Of a stretch of DNA of 64,000 nucleotides, positions 8,865-17,196 are shown piece after piece. The position numbers and the translations under genes are program-made. Every line of letters starts with the position of its first letter. Position 1 is the stretch's first letter. The DNA is from Venatoribacter pacificus (GTDB taxonomy: Bacteria; Pseudomonadota; Gammaproteobacteria; Pseudomonadales; Oceanobacteraceae). The notes beneath the pieces were generated by a model. It ran no database searches. It was not told where the DNA came from and saw only the letters and a program-made list of their open reading frames with translations. The stretch covers positions 62,001-126,000 of the forward strand of contig NZ_JAOANI010000029.1 of NCBI RefSeq assembly GCF_025318105.1, written 5' to 3'.

Positions 8865-9386
8865 ATGAAACCAGCACTATCCCTTATCGCTGCATTGGCA
8901 TTTGTTCTCAGCGCCTGTGGTGGAAGCAGCAGCGACAGCAGCAGTATTCCGGGACTGAAGTCCGATACCAATGTTGCCCTGCTCTCGCGCGGAGCCAGCG
9001 CCAGCAGCAGCCATAACAGCAGCGATGCCAACAACCTGATTGATGATAACAACAACACCTATTGGACCAGTGCATCGGGTCAGAAAATCGTGGTCGATTT
9101 TGGCAGCGTAGAAAAAATTAAAAGCATTAAACTGACCCGTCAGGCAGCAAGTGCTGCCATTGGCAGTAATCCGGATATTCTGATTGAGCTGTCCACCAAT
9201 GGCAGCAACTACACCGCCTCCAACCTCAGTGTTGTAACCGGCGGCATTGCCTGCACCAATCTAACCACAAGCATTACAACCATGAGCTGCACCATGGCCG
9301 AGCGTGATACCCGCTATATCCGTATTACTTCGCAGAATGGCAAAGCTTATGATTTTATAGAGTTGGAAGCTTTAGCCACCAAATAA
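8865..9386 (+). CDS. Lipoprotein with F5/8 type C (discoidin-like) domain
   Basis: A 173-residue lipoprotein. A signal peptide ends in the lipobox LSAC, with Cys18 as the lipidation site. A Gly/Ser-rich linker (~19-32) leads to a discoidin-like beta-sandwich from ~38: VALLSRGASASSSH, then LIDDNNNTYWTS and IVVDFGSVEKIKSIKL, closing with TRYIRITSQNGKAYDFIELEALA. Discoidin domains usually bind carbohydrates or surface ligands. Lacking Asp after the lipid Cys (it has Gly-Gly), it probably goes to the outer membrane. It is a single-gene unit lying between the repeat element at 8030-8738 and the terminator at 9478. The ligand is unknown. Confidence 0.8.
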   Translation: MKPALSLIAALAFVLSACGGSSSDSSSIPGLKSDTNVALLSRGASASSSHNSSDANNLIDDNNNTYWTSASGQKIVVDFGSVEKIKSIKLTRQAASAAIGSNPDILIELSTNGSNYTASNLSVVTGGIACTNLTTSITTMSCTMAERDTRYIRITSQNGKAYDFIELEALATK

Positions 9387-9477
9387 AAATCAGAATAAAA
9401 GCAGAGTAATATCGCCAGGGTAAATCAGCATTATCCGGCCATGTGCTTATAGCTGCGCTGATAAACCGCAACCATAA

Positions 9478-9507
9478 AAAAACGCCGCATTAAGCGGCGT
9501 TTTTTAT
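9478..9507. terminator. Terminator hairpin after the discoidin lipoprotein
   Basis: AACGCCGC / GCGGCGTT stem with an ATTAA loop, preceded by an A run and followed by a T run, so it can act in both directions. It serves the lipoprotein gene and the minus-strand gene at 9534-10172. Confidence 0.85.
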
Positions 9508-9533
9508 TCAAAGATCCAAAAGTAGCAATACCT

Positions 9534-10172
9534 TTAAACGCCATTGTGGCTAGCCGAGCGCATTTCCACCAAAGATAAAAACCTCTCTTTCGATTTCAAT
9601 TCCATTTGAGATACATATTCATACGCAGCTTCCTCACTCGTTTCCAGCTGTTCCCGCAGCGATTCAAAGCGTATTGCCATATCATCATCCAATGGAAGGT
9701 CGCTTGATTCCACGTAAGAGATAAAATCCCCTGCGAGACCATACTCTTTCAGCAAAACAGCTAAATAAGCATAATCAACCCCCGAGCGAGTTGCTAACCT
9801 CCCTTCCTTTCGCCACCCATCCGCTTGTTCCAAAAGCTTCCACCCTCCCGACAGACTGGCCAAAGAAGAAACAAAAGACTGCACAGAAACTTTCAGTTTT
9901 GTTAAAAAATCGTCAAACCCAACATTCTCAAAGCGCACCCCTCTTACAGCCGAGCAAGAGTACCCCAAGCTTTCCCAATGCCACGTACATATAACAGGAA
10001 TAGCACAAAGATGAACATCACAGGCCCGTGATTTAAAATTCAGCGAAATAGACTTGAGCACATGATCATCAGCTGAGAAAATTAAGACCTGCCCAAAAAC
10101 TACCGCATCAGGGCAATCAGAAGACAAAGACTTCAGGACCTGATTAACAAGAGTCTCCTTAAGCATCTCCAT
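9534..10172 (-). CDS. Hypothetical protein (212 aa)
   Basis: No family recognised. The protein is soluble (no signal peptide or membrane span). A beta-rich N-terminal half has several Cys (residues ~19-75) and a helical acidic C-terminal half contains ETSEEAAYEYVSQMELKSKERF. Its base composition is more AT-rich than the flanking housekeeping genes. With the two small genes at 10332-11034, all on the minus strand, it forms an orphan accessory cluster between two mobile elements. Start is ATG 10172, with ATG 10166 as an alternative. Functions such as immunity or effector-associated protein would be guesswork. Confidence 0.55.
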   Translation of the reverse strand: MEMLKETLVNQVLKSLSSDCPDAVVFGQVLIFSADDHVLKSISLNFKSRACDVHLCAIPVICTWHWESLGYSCSAVRGVRFENVGFDDFLTKLKVSVQSFVSSLASLSGGWKLLEQADGWRKEGRLATRSGVDYAYLAVLLKEYGLAGDFISYVESSDLPLDDDMAIRFESLREQLETSEEAAYEYVSQMELKSKERFLSLVEMRSASHNGV

Positions 10173-10331
10173 TCCTCTAAAAGATCATTATTACGACCGA
10201 TTAAAATAAAAAACCGAAAAGCCAAGTATGAAAAATACCATTAGACCAATCGATAGAATGACAAAATTTATCAATCCAACCTGATATTTACTACAGAACA
10301 GTCAACCTTAAACCATCAACGACATATTCTT

Positions 10332-10826
10332 CTACAACCAGCAGCGAAAATTTCGCACCCCAACCGCTTTCTGATAGAAACCTTGAGGAAGATCAAGCTT
10401 CGGAGACATCAGGCTTGTTAAAACAAAAGAACGTCCATCCTTCAGATTAAACTTAGCGTAAATAAAGTTATCGCCTCCACCCCAACCAATTCGTTCGTCA
10501 AATACAGGATAGGTCAGATTCAGGTCAATACTCTCAACATCATCAGGAGATATGTAAGTTTCTACACCTCCCTGACTCCACCTCATCCAATCAGAACTTA
10601 AAAATTCAACAACGCTATCTTTATTTATCAGATAATACCGAACAAAAAGAACTATCGAATCAACAGAAAAAACAATAGCCAAACACCCCATAAAAAAGAG
10701 AGAACCACCAACATCTGCATCTTTAAAAACAACCAGATAACCGACACCCAGCATTGTCGCAACCAGCATCACACCGACACCAACAAGCTGAATCAAAATA
10801 GTCTTGATCGTTATCTTATAAACCAT
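10332..10826 (-). CDS. Hypothetical membrane protein (164 aa), possible PH-like fold
   Basis: Two adjacent hydrophobic helices near the N-terminus (about residues 10-35 and 45-65; IQLVGVGVMLVATMLGVGYLVVF and GSLFFMGCLAIVFSVDSIVLFVRYY) precede a beta-rich cytoplasmic part with Asp- and Gly-rich turns (VESIDLNLTYPVFDERIGWGG). The layout resembles small membrane-anchored PH-like domain proteins, but no family is recognised. ATG 10826 is preferred over the upstream GTG 10838 because GGTGGGGAT sits directly ahead of it. It overlaps the end of the 72-residue gene upstream by 11 bases, suggesting translational coupling. AT-rich. Confidence 0.5.
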   Translation of the reverse strand: MVYKITIKTILIQLVGVGVMLVATMLGVGYLVVFKDADVGGSLFFMGCLAIVFSVDSIVLFVRYYLINKDSVVEFLSSDWMRWSQGGVETYISPDDVESIDLNLTYPVFDERIGWGGGDNFIYAKFNLKDGRSFVLTSLMSPKLDLPQGFYQKAVGVRNFRCWL

Positions 10827-11034
10827 AGCTATCCCCACCCAACCTATCGAGAGTCATCGACACCAAAGAAAGCCAGATAAAAAGTTGAAGAAGAGGAAAG
10901 ATATACAGAAATCCATGTACATATACAACAAATGCTGCGATAAGATTTACAGCAAAAATTCTGATAGCAATCAATTCAGACTTAGCTGACAGAACACCAC
11001 CAGACCATACAGAGACAACCCCTTCCAGCCCCAC
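10816..11034 (-). CDS. Small hypothetical membrane protein (72 aa)
   Basis: A 72-residue ORF with a GTG start and two hydrophobic stretches (IRIFAVNLIAAFVVYVHGFLYIF and LLQLFIWLSLVSM). It overlaps the next membrane gene by 11 bases. No ATG start is available in frame and no homologous family is recognised. The real 5' end may differ, or it may be the remnant of a longer gene. Its support is the overlap with, and similar membrane nature to, its downstream partner. Confidence 0.35.
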   Translation of the reverse strand: MGLEGVVSVWSGGVLSAKSELIAIRIFAVNLIAAFVVYVHGFLYIFPLLQLFIWLSLVSMTLDRLGGDSYGL

Positions 11035-11332
11035 TCGGATAAAAACTATCGATTGCCAATGCGCATCAAGCTACAAAACCACACTACCCACATAACAAAC
11101 TCAGGTGACATGCAGAAACGAACGAGCCGAATATGGTTATTCATTTGATAATTACATCCAACAGATTATTTTCTTAACTCTCCCTTATGCACCCACTCCC
11201 TTACATCATCTATTTTGAGGATAAAGAATCAGCCGTCAGAGCAACACCTAGCAAAATATCCGGAAACTATTCATATAATCACAACATAAATCCCTACATT
11301 ATCAAGCGCAACCTTTCACACTCAGCAGACAT
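11035..11332. other. AT-rich intergenic stretch with no recognisable gene
   Basis: About 300 bases of AT-rich sequence between the small hypothetical gene and the fadH terminator. No ORF of credible composition, no tRNA and no strong repeat was seen. Confidence 0.5.
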
Positions 11333-11370
11333 AAAAAAACCCGTATCTTCCGATGCGGGTTTTTGATTTG
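11333..11370. terminator. Terminator after fadH
   Basis: AAAAACCCG(CA) / (TG)CGGGTTTTT type hairpin (aaaaaacccgtatcttccgatgcgggtttttg on the plus strand), A-rich on one side and T-rich on the other. It lies 56 bases after the fadH stop. Confidence 0.75.
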
Positions 11371-11425
11371 ACATAAGAGTGCTCTTATATGCAGTACCTG
11401 ATATTTACTGCAAACCAACCCGATA

Positions 11426-13468
11426 TTACAGACTGGCCGCCAGTTCGCTGGCCAGTTTGATGGCGCGCTTGGCATCCAGCTCACCGGCAAACTCAGCGCC
11501 ACCCACCAGATGCAGACCAAAGCCTTGGCTTTCGTCGGCTTTCAGGGTTTCGTGCAGTTCGTTAACCGATACCTGACCGGCACAGATGACGATGTGATCA
11601 ACGTCGAGTACGCGCTGGCTGCTTTCTTCACCTTTGGTGATGGTGATGTGCAGGCCCTGCTCGTCGATCTTGTCGTAAGACACACCGCCAATCATTTCCA
11701 CGCCTTTCATTTTCATCACGGCACGGTGTACCCAACCGGTGGTTTTGTTCAGGCCGTTACCCAGTGACGAAGCTTTACGCTGCATCATGTACACCTTGCG
11801 TGGTGATGGATGAATTTCAGCTTTTTTCAGACCACCGCGGGTGCTGTTGCTTTCGTCCACGCCCCACTCTTTCATCCAGGCGTCTTTATTCAGCGTGGTG
11901 GATTCACCTTCGTGGGTCAGGTATTCGCTGATATCGAAACCGATACCACCGGCACCCATAACGGCAACGCTTTTACCCAGTTGCAGTTCTTTATCCAGCA
12001 CTTCCTGGTAAGACACCACTTTCGGGTTGTCGATACCCGGAATATTCGGCATACGCGGTGCCACACCAGAGGCGATCACCACTTCGTCAAAACCACCGGC
12101 TTTTAATTCATCGGCCGTTACGATGTGGTTCAGCTTCAGATCAATATTGTATTTTTTGATCATGGTGGTGAAGTAACGGATGGTTTCTTTAAATTCTTCT
12201 TTGCCCGGAATTTTCGAGGCGTAGTTGAACTGACCACCGATTTCGCCACGGCCTTCAAACAGAGTGACTGCATGGCCACGCTCAGCGGCCGTAACGGCAC
12301 AGGCCAGACCCGCAGGACCAGCACCGACAACGGCTACTTTTTTCGCCTGTTTAACCGGGATGTACACCAGTCTGGTTTCGTTACAGGCACGCGGATTGAC
12401 TAAGCAGGATGCACGCTTGTTTTCGAACGTGTGATCCAGACACGCCTGGTTACAGGCGATACAGGTGTTGATTTCGTCAGCGCGGTCTTCTTCAACCTTT
12501 TTCACCCAGTACGGGTCGGCCAGTAACGGACGCGCCATCGACACCATATCGGCTTTGCCGTTGGCGATAATATCTTCTGCGGTTTCCGGCATATTAATAC
12601 GGTTAGAAGCCACCACCGGAATATTCACCTGCGCTTTTACCTTGGCAGTCACATCGGCGAACGCCGCACGCGGAACAGAGGTTACGATGGTCGGAACACG
12701 GGCTTCGTGCCAGCCGATACCAGTGTTAATAATGGTGACACCGGCTTTTTCCAGTTCTTTCGCCAGATGGATAACTTCTTCCATATCGGACGCTTCTTCC
12801 ACCAGATCCAGCATCGACAGACGGAACATAATGATGAATTCTTCGCCGACAGTCGCGCGCATTTTGCGGATGACTTCCAGCGGGAAACGGATACGGTTTT
12901 CGTAAGAACCGCCCCACTCATCGCTGCGCTGGTTGGTGCGTTTGTTGATCATCTGGGTGATGAAATAACCTTCAGACCCCATCACCTCAACACCATCGTA
13001 ACCGGCTTTCTGTGCCAGCTTGGCGGCACGGGCATACTGGTCGATGGTTTTATAAATCTGTTTGCTGGTCAGCTCTTTTGGTTTGAACGGTGTAATCGGC
13101 GATTTAATCGCAGAAGGTGCAACGTTCAGCGGGGTGTAACCGTAACGGCCGGCGTGCAGAATCTGCAGCAGAATTTTGGAACCGTTTTCATGTACGGCAT
13201 TGGTAACTTTTTTGTGGAAAGGCACCTGCCAGCTGCTCATCATTTTGGAGCCAAACGGCAACAGGTCACCGGCACGGTTCGGTGAGAAACCACCGGTTAC
13301 CAGCAGGCCAACACCACCACGGGCACGCTCGGCAAAGTATTCTGCCAGCTCACCAAAGTGCCATGGACGATCTTCCAGGCCGGTGTGCATGGAGCCCATC
13401 ATCACGCGGTTTTTCAGAGTGGTGAAGCCAAGATCCAGTGGCTGCAGAATATGGGAGTACTTGCTCAT
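11426..13468 (-). CDS. fadH: NADPH-dependent 2,4-dienoyl-CoA reductase
   Basis: A 680-residue iron-sulfur flavoenzyme that reduces 2,4-dienoyl-CoA to 3-enoyl-CoA, needed to beta-oxidise unsaturated fatty acids with even-position double bonds. An N-terminal old-yellow-enzyme TIM barrel binds FMN (residues ~5-330). A 4Fe-4S cluster site is formed by C336-x2-C339-x3-C343-x11-C355. An FAD/NADPH Rossmann region carries VVGAGPAGLACAV and a second glycine motif, VMGAGGIGFDISEYL. Size matches E. coli FadH (672 aa). ATG 13468 is preferred over the in-frame upstream ATG 13501 because the protein then begins MSKYSHILQPLDLG, like the family, and AGAAAG precedes it. Single-gene unit. Confidence 0.95.
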   Translation of the reverse strand: MSKYSHILQPLDLGFTTLKNRVMMGSMHTGLEDRPWHFGELAEYFAERARGGVGLLVTGGFSPNRAGDLLPFGSKMMSSWQVPFHKKVTNAVHENGSKILLQILHAGRYGYTPLNVAPSAIKSPITPFKPKELTSKQIYKTIDQYARAAKLAQKAGYDGVEVMGSEGYFITQMINKRTNQRSDEWGGSYENRIRFPLEVIRKMRATVGEEFIIMFRLSMLDLVEEASDMEEVIHLAKELEKAGVTIINTGIGWHEARVPTIVTSVPRAAFADVTAKVKAQVNIPVVASNRINMPETAEDIIANGKADMVSMARPLLADPYWVKKVEEDRADEINTCIACNQACLDHTFENKRASCLVNPRACNETRLVYIPVKQAKKVAVVGAGPAGLACAVTAAERGHAVTLFEGRGEIGGQFNYASKIPGKEEFKETIRYFTTMIKKYNIDLKLNHIVTADELKAGGFDEVVIASGVAPRMPNIPGIDNPKVVSYQEVLDKELQLGKSVAVMGAGGIGFDISEYLTHEGESTTLNKDAWMKEWGVDESNSTRGGLKKAEIHPSPRKVYMMQRKASSLGNGLNKTTGWVHRAVMKMKGVEMIGGVSYDKIDEQGLHITITKGEESSQRVLDVDHIVICAGQVSVNELHETLKADESQGFGLHLVGGAEFAGELDAKRAIKLASELAASL

Positions 13469-13641
13469 GGTTGCTTTCTCACAAATCGGTTGTGTTGGCA
13501 CAGGTTATTATCATCGGCTGCCGGACAAGCCGGCATCCTGTATTGCTTTATGGCGAACCAGTTTACCCGGCTTTACTGACAGGTAAATGACCAAACATAG
13601 CATATGAATGATCATTATTAACATCAGTTTCTGAAAGCAGA

Positions 13642-13653
13642 CTCCCTAAGCCC
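13642..13653. repeat. Target-site duplication, left of element B
   Basis: CTCCCTAAGCCC, identical to 14329-14340 on the other side of the element. Confidence 0.8.
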
Positions 13654-14328
13654 CACTGCTGTCCCACAGTTTTTAATCGCACCATAAGTAGCAAAAACAT
13701 TGTTTCAACATCAAGGCCTGTTGCCTCCCAGGGGAACTTATCCCCTTGCCGGCGGGCCGACCCCAGCTGCGCGCTTTCTGGGCCGTCACCCTTGAAACCT
13801 TGATATTTACTGGCCGCGTGCCTCATCGGCCATCCATGGCCGGAGCCACTTGTCCGCATCCCTGCAGACAGACCAGACATATCAGCGGTTTCTGCGGCGG
13901 CCCCAGAGGCGCAGAAAACCGTCACCGCGATGTCGTTTTTCAAATCAAACGCATTCTTTTAAATATCATGTCGCAAACACGGTTTCCGTTGAAATATGGC
14001 TGAGCGGATTACTAAAACCGGCGATCGTGCGGCGCCAGTCAACCAGATGATTCTGCGGCCTTCAGAGCAAAACCCTGCCCCGGAACGATACAAATTATTT
14101 GTGTTTTAAAGTGTCGTTCCGGGGCGAATTGTTTTGCGTGCCGCATAATCATTGCAGTTGGCTGGATGAAGCCGGACGCGCCGAAAAGAGAGGATCGTAA
14201 GGAGATACCTCTCCTTGCTGGGGGCCAGGGGCTTGCCCCGGAAAGGCGTTTTAGACTGAAAAACAGTCGTCGATGAATGCTGCAGTTTGGAGTGACACAA
14301 TGTCACTCCAAACTGTGGGAGAACAGTG
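13654..14328. mobile_element. TIR-bounded non-coding element, copy B (675 bp, inverted relative to copy A)
   Basis: The ends CACTGCTGTCCCACAGT (left) and CACTGTTCTCCCACAGT (right, reverse complement) form 17-bp terminal inverted repeats with two mismatches. A perfect 12-bp direct repeat, CTCCCTAAGCCC, flanks it at 13642-13653 and 14329-14340, which is strong evidence for insertion with target duplication. Hairpins shared with copy A include a 15-bp perfect stem (14283-14297 with 14301-14315) and the CCCCGGAACGA/TCGTTCCGGGG stem (14078-14124). A further stem is CGGTTTCTGCG/CGCAGAAAACCG near 13886-13922. No credible protein ORF was found. It sits between fadH and apbC. Confidence 0.82.
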
Positions 14329-14340
14329 CTCCCTAAGCCC
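14329..14340. repeat. Target-site duplication, right of element B
   Basis: CTCCCTAAGCCC, identical to 13642-13653. Confidence 0.8.
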
Positions 14341-14370
14341 GGTCTTTTTCGGCAAGCTACCCGCCTGCCA

Positions 14371-15465
14371 TCACTCGTCAGCAATCTCAATAGATGGCAT
14401 CGCCTGCGCCGCAGCGGCCTGACGCGCCAGTGCCACCGCCAGACGGCGTGAAGCATGGCGGTACATCATAGAGACTTCCGAGCAATCATCCGCGGCCACC
14501 ACCGGCGTACCGGCATCGGACTGCTCACGGATGTACTTGGATAACGGCAGCGAACCCAGTACCGTGGTGTTGTAGGTTTCCGCCAGACGCTCGGCACCGT
14601 CTTCACCAAAAATATGTTCCGCATGGCCACACTGCGAACAGATATGCATGCTCATATTTTCAATCATGCCCAGCACCGGAATATTCACTTTGCGGAACAT
14701 TTCCACGCCTTTTTTGGCGTCAGCCAGGGCAATATCCTGCGGCGTGGTCACAATCACTGCACCGGATACCGGGAATTTCTGGCTCAGGGTCAGCTGAATA
14801 TCACCGGTGCCCGGCGGCATATCAATAATCAGATAATCCAGCTCGCCCCACTGGGTCTGGGTCAGAATCTGCATCAGCGCTCCGGCGACCATCGGCCCAC
14901 GCCAGACCATCGGCGTGCTTTCGGTGACCAGATACGCCATCGACATACTTTTCAGGCCATGAGCTTCAACAGGCACGAACCATTTGTTGTCGATGGTTTC
15001 CGGGCGGGTGCCGTCTTCGACCCCCAGCATAATGCCCTGACTCGGGCCGTAAATATCAGCATCCAGCAGGCCGACTTTGGCGCCGTCTTTGGCCAGCGCA
15101 ATGGCCAGGTTAACCGCGGTAGTGGATTTACCCACACCGCCTTTACCGGACGCCACCGCAACAATATTTTTTACCTGAGTAATGGCTTCAACGCTGTTCT
15201 GGCTTTTGTTTTCCGCCACCGACCAGCCGATGTTCACCGCCGCAGCGCTGCAGCCATCGATATTTTCCAGCGCCGTTTGCAGCATCTGCGCGATGCCGCC
15301 TTTGAGAAATTCAGACGGGTAATCAAGATGAATATCCACCTCAACCCGGCCGCCATCGATACGGATATCACGCACGCAACCGGCGCTGAGCAGATCGGAT
15401 TCCAGATAAGGATCGGTATAACCGGCCAGAGCGGCCTCAACCTGAGAACGGGAAATCTGTGACAC
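14371..15465 (-). CDS. apbC: Iron-sulfur cluster carrier ATPase ApbC/Mrp
   Basis: A 364-residue P-loop ATPase of the Mrp/NBP35 family that carries and delivers 4Fe-4S clusters in the cytoplasm. Domains: an N-terminal MIP18-like (DUF59) region, ~1-80; a deviant Walker A, GKGGVGKST, at residues 107-115; a DADIYGPS switch; and DMPPGTGD. The cluster-binding CxxC lies in the HICSQCGH segment that the family uses to bind the cluster as a dimer. GTG 15465 is the preferred start because AGGAG lies six bases ahead; the frame extends to another GTG at 15480. It follows the peptide ABC operon on the same strand after a 110-base gap and ends just before element B. Confidence 0.93.
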   Translation of the reverse strand: MSQISRSQVEAALAGYTDPYLESDLLSAGCVRDIRIDGGRVEVDIHLDYPSEFLKGGIAQMLQTALENIDGCSAAAVNIGWSVAENKSQNSVEAITQVKNIVAVASGKGGVGKSTTAVNLAIALAKDGAKVGLLDADIYGPSQGIMLGVEDGTRPETIDNKWFVPVEAHGLKSMSMAYLVTESTPMVWRGPMVAGALMQILTQTQWGELDYLIIDMPPGTGDIQLTLSQKFPVSGAVIVTTPQDIALADAKKGVEMFRKVNIPVLGMIENMSMHICSQCGHAEHIFGEDGAERLAETYNTTVLGSLPLSKYIREQSDAGTPVVAADDCSEVSMMYRHASRRLAVALARQAAAAQAMPSIEIADE

Positions 15466-15575
15466 AAGACACTCCTGCACAAAAGGGCGACAACAAAGAA
15501 TGGCAGGATTTTACGCCCCGGCGGCAGAATTACCACCGCCAGAGTGTCAGGTTATTCAATACTGCGTTGGCACCA

Positions 15576-17186
15576 CTAAACCGGGCTGACTGGTACCGAA
15601 GCCAGCAGGCTGCGGGTGTAATCGTGCTGCGGTGCGGTCATTATCTGCTCGGTATTGCCCTGCTCAACGATGACGCCGTCTTTCATCACCGCCACGCGGT
15701 GCGCCAGATGCGGAATAATCGACAGATCGTGGGTAATAAACAGATACGACAAGCCCATTTCCTGCTGCAATTCCTGCAACAGCTGCAACACCTGACCACG
15801 GATAGACACATCCAGCGCGCTGGTTGGTTCATCACAGATAATCAGCTCAGGTTCCACCGCAATGGCACGGGCAATGGCCAGACGCTGGCGCTGACCGCCA
15901 GAAAACTCATGGGGAAAACGATCAAGGTGCGCGACTTCCAGCCCGACCCGCTGCAGCAATGCCTGCAGGCGTTGTTCGCGTTTTTCCGCATCCGGCTCAA
16001 CCTTTAAAGCGATCATGCCTTCGGCCAGAATATCGCGCACATTCATACGCGGATTCATCGACGAAAACGGGTCCTGAAAAATTACCTGAATGCGTTTGCG
16101 CAACGGCAGAAACTGGCGCTGGCTGAGCTGATCAATACGCTCACCGGCAAAATACAGCTCACCACCGGCCAGCGGTTCCAGACTCAAAATAGCGCGTCCG
16201 GCGGTCGATTTACCCGAACCACTCTCACCCACCAAAGCCAGCGTTTCACCACGGCCAATACTCAGGCTGATGCCATCCACCGCTTTGGTGTGGCCAACCA
16301 CCCGCTGCAGAATACCTTTACGCTGGGCAAACCAGACACGCACATCCTTTAACTGCAGCAAAGGCTCGCTTTGCGCCGGAGCAGACAAAAAATGGCGGCG
16401 ATCGGGTAATGAGTGAATCAGCGCACGACTGTATTCATGTTTTGGCGCGGCAAAAAATTCGCGGGCAACGGCCTGCTCAACAATTTCGCCATAGCGCATC
16501 ACCGCCACACGATCGGCCATCTGTGCCACCACGCCCATATCGTGGGTAATTAACAGCACCGCCAGCTGGCGTTTGCGGCGTAATTCGTTAAGTAATTCCA
16601 GAATCTGTTTCTGGATGGTGACATCCAGTGCGGTGGTCGGCTCATCGGCAATTAACAGCTGCGGCTCGCAGGCCAGTGCAATGGCGATCACCACCCGCTG
16701 CTTCTGCCCGCCGGAGAGCTGATGCGGATACCAGCCTAAACGCTGCTCAGCATCGTTAATGCCCACCTCGTGCAGCAGACTGATGATTTTTTCGCGCAGC
16801 GCGGCACCGCTTAACCCTTTATGCAGACGCAGCACTTCGCCAATCTGCTGTTCAATAGTCTGCACCGGATTCAACGAGCTTTGCGGTTCCTGAAATACCA
16901 TCGCCGCCATGCGTCCGCGCACCGAGTTCATCTGCGCTTCGGTCAGATTAAACACATCGGTTCCGGCCAGTTGCACCCGGCCACTGCGGATGGCCAGCGC
17001 CTCCGGCAGCAGGCGCATTAACGCCAGTGACGTCAGCGACTTACCCGAACCACTTTCGCCTACCAGAGCCAGAATTTCTCCGGCGCGAATACTGAAACTC
17101 ACCGGTTTAACCAGCAAGCGTCCCGCCTGCTGATATTTGCCCGGTAATAATTCAATACTGAGGTTTTCGACCTGTAATAATTCCAT
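15576..17186 (-). CDS. yejF: Oligopeptide ABC transporter, double ATP-binding protein (YejF-like)
   Basis: A 536-residue protein with two fused ABC ATPase domains, the arrangement of YejF. Each half has Walker A (GESGSGKS, the first at residues 43-50), a signature motif (LSGGQKQR in the first, FSGGQRQRLAIARAI in the second) and Walker B (LLIADEPT and LIICDEPTSALD). It powers uptake through the two permeases encoded just upstream. Each half ends in the oligopeptide-type C-terminal extension. ATG 17186 is preferred over the upstream in-frame ATG 17267, because GAGGAAAACG precedes it and the extra N-terminus overlaps the permease gene. The E. coli counterpart is 529 aa. It is the last gene of the four-gene operon. 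Confidence 0.9.
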   Translation of the reverse strand: MELLQVENLSIELLPGKYQQAGRLLVKPVSFSIRAGEILALVGESGSGKSLTSLALMRLLPEALAIRSGRVQLAGTDVFNLTEAQMNSVRGRMAAMVFQEPQSSLNPVQTIEQQIGEVLRLHKGLSGAALREKIISLLHEVGINDAEQRLGWYPHQLSGGQKQRVVIAIALACEPQLLIADEPTTALDVTIQKQILELLNELRRKRQLAVLLITHDMGVVAQMADRVAVMRYGEIVEQAVAREFFAAPKHEYSRALIHSLPDRRHFLSAPAQSEPLLQLKDVRVWFAQRKGILQRVVGHTKAVDGISLSIGRGETLALVGESGSGKSTAGRAILSLEPLAGGELYFAGERIDQLSQRQFLPLRKRIQVIFQDPFSSMNPRMNVRDILAEGMIALKVEPDAEKREQRLQALLQRVGLEVAHLDRFPHEFSGGQRQRLAIARAIAVEPELIICDEPTSALDVSIRGQVLQLLQELQQEMGLSYLFITHDLSIIPHLAHRVAVMKDGVIVEQGNTEQIMTAPQHDYTRSLLASVPVSPV

Positions 17187-17196
17187 CACGTTTTCC

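Noticed and set aside
8019..14340. The two inverted elements as ends of a composite transposon carrying fadH
   Set aside because: The outer flanks do not match each other (GGGCAAAGACC against CTCCCTAAGCCC), while each copy has its own flanking duplication. Two independent insertions explain the data better.
14614..15462. 282-residue plus-strand ORF opposite apbC
   Set aside because: An antisense shadow of a well-conserved gene; His-rich composition comes from the complementary codons.
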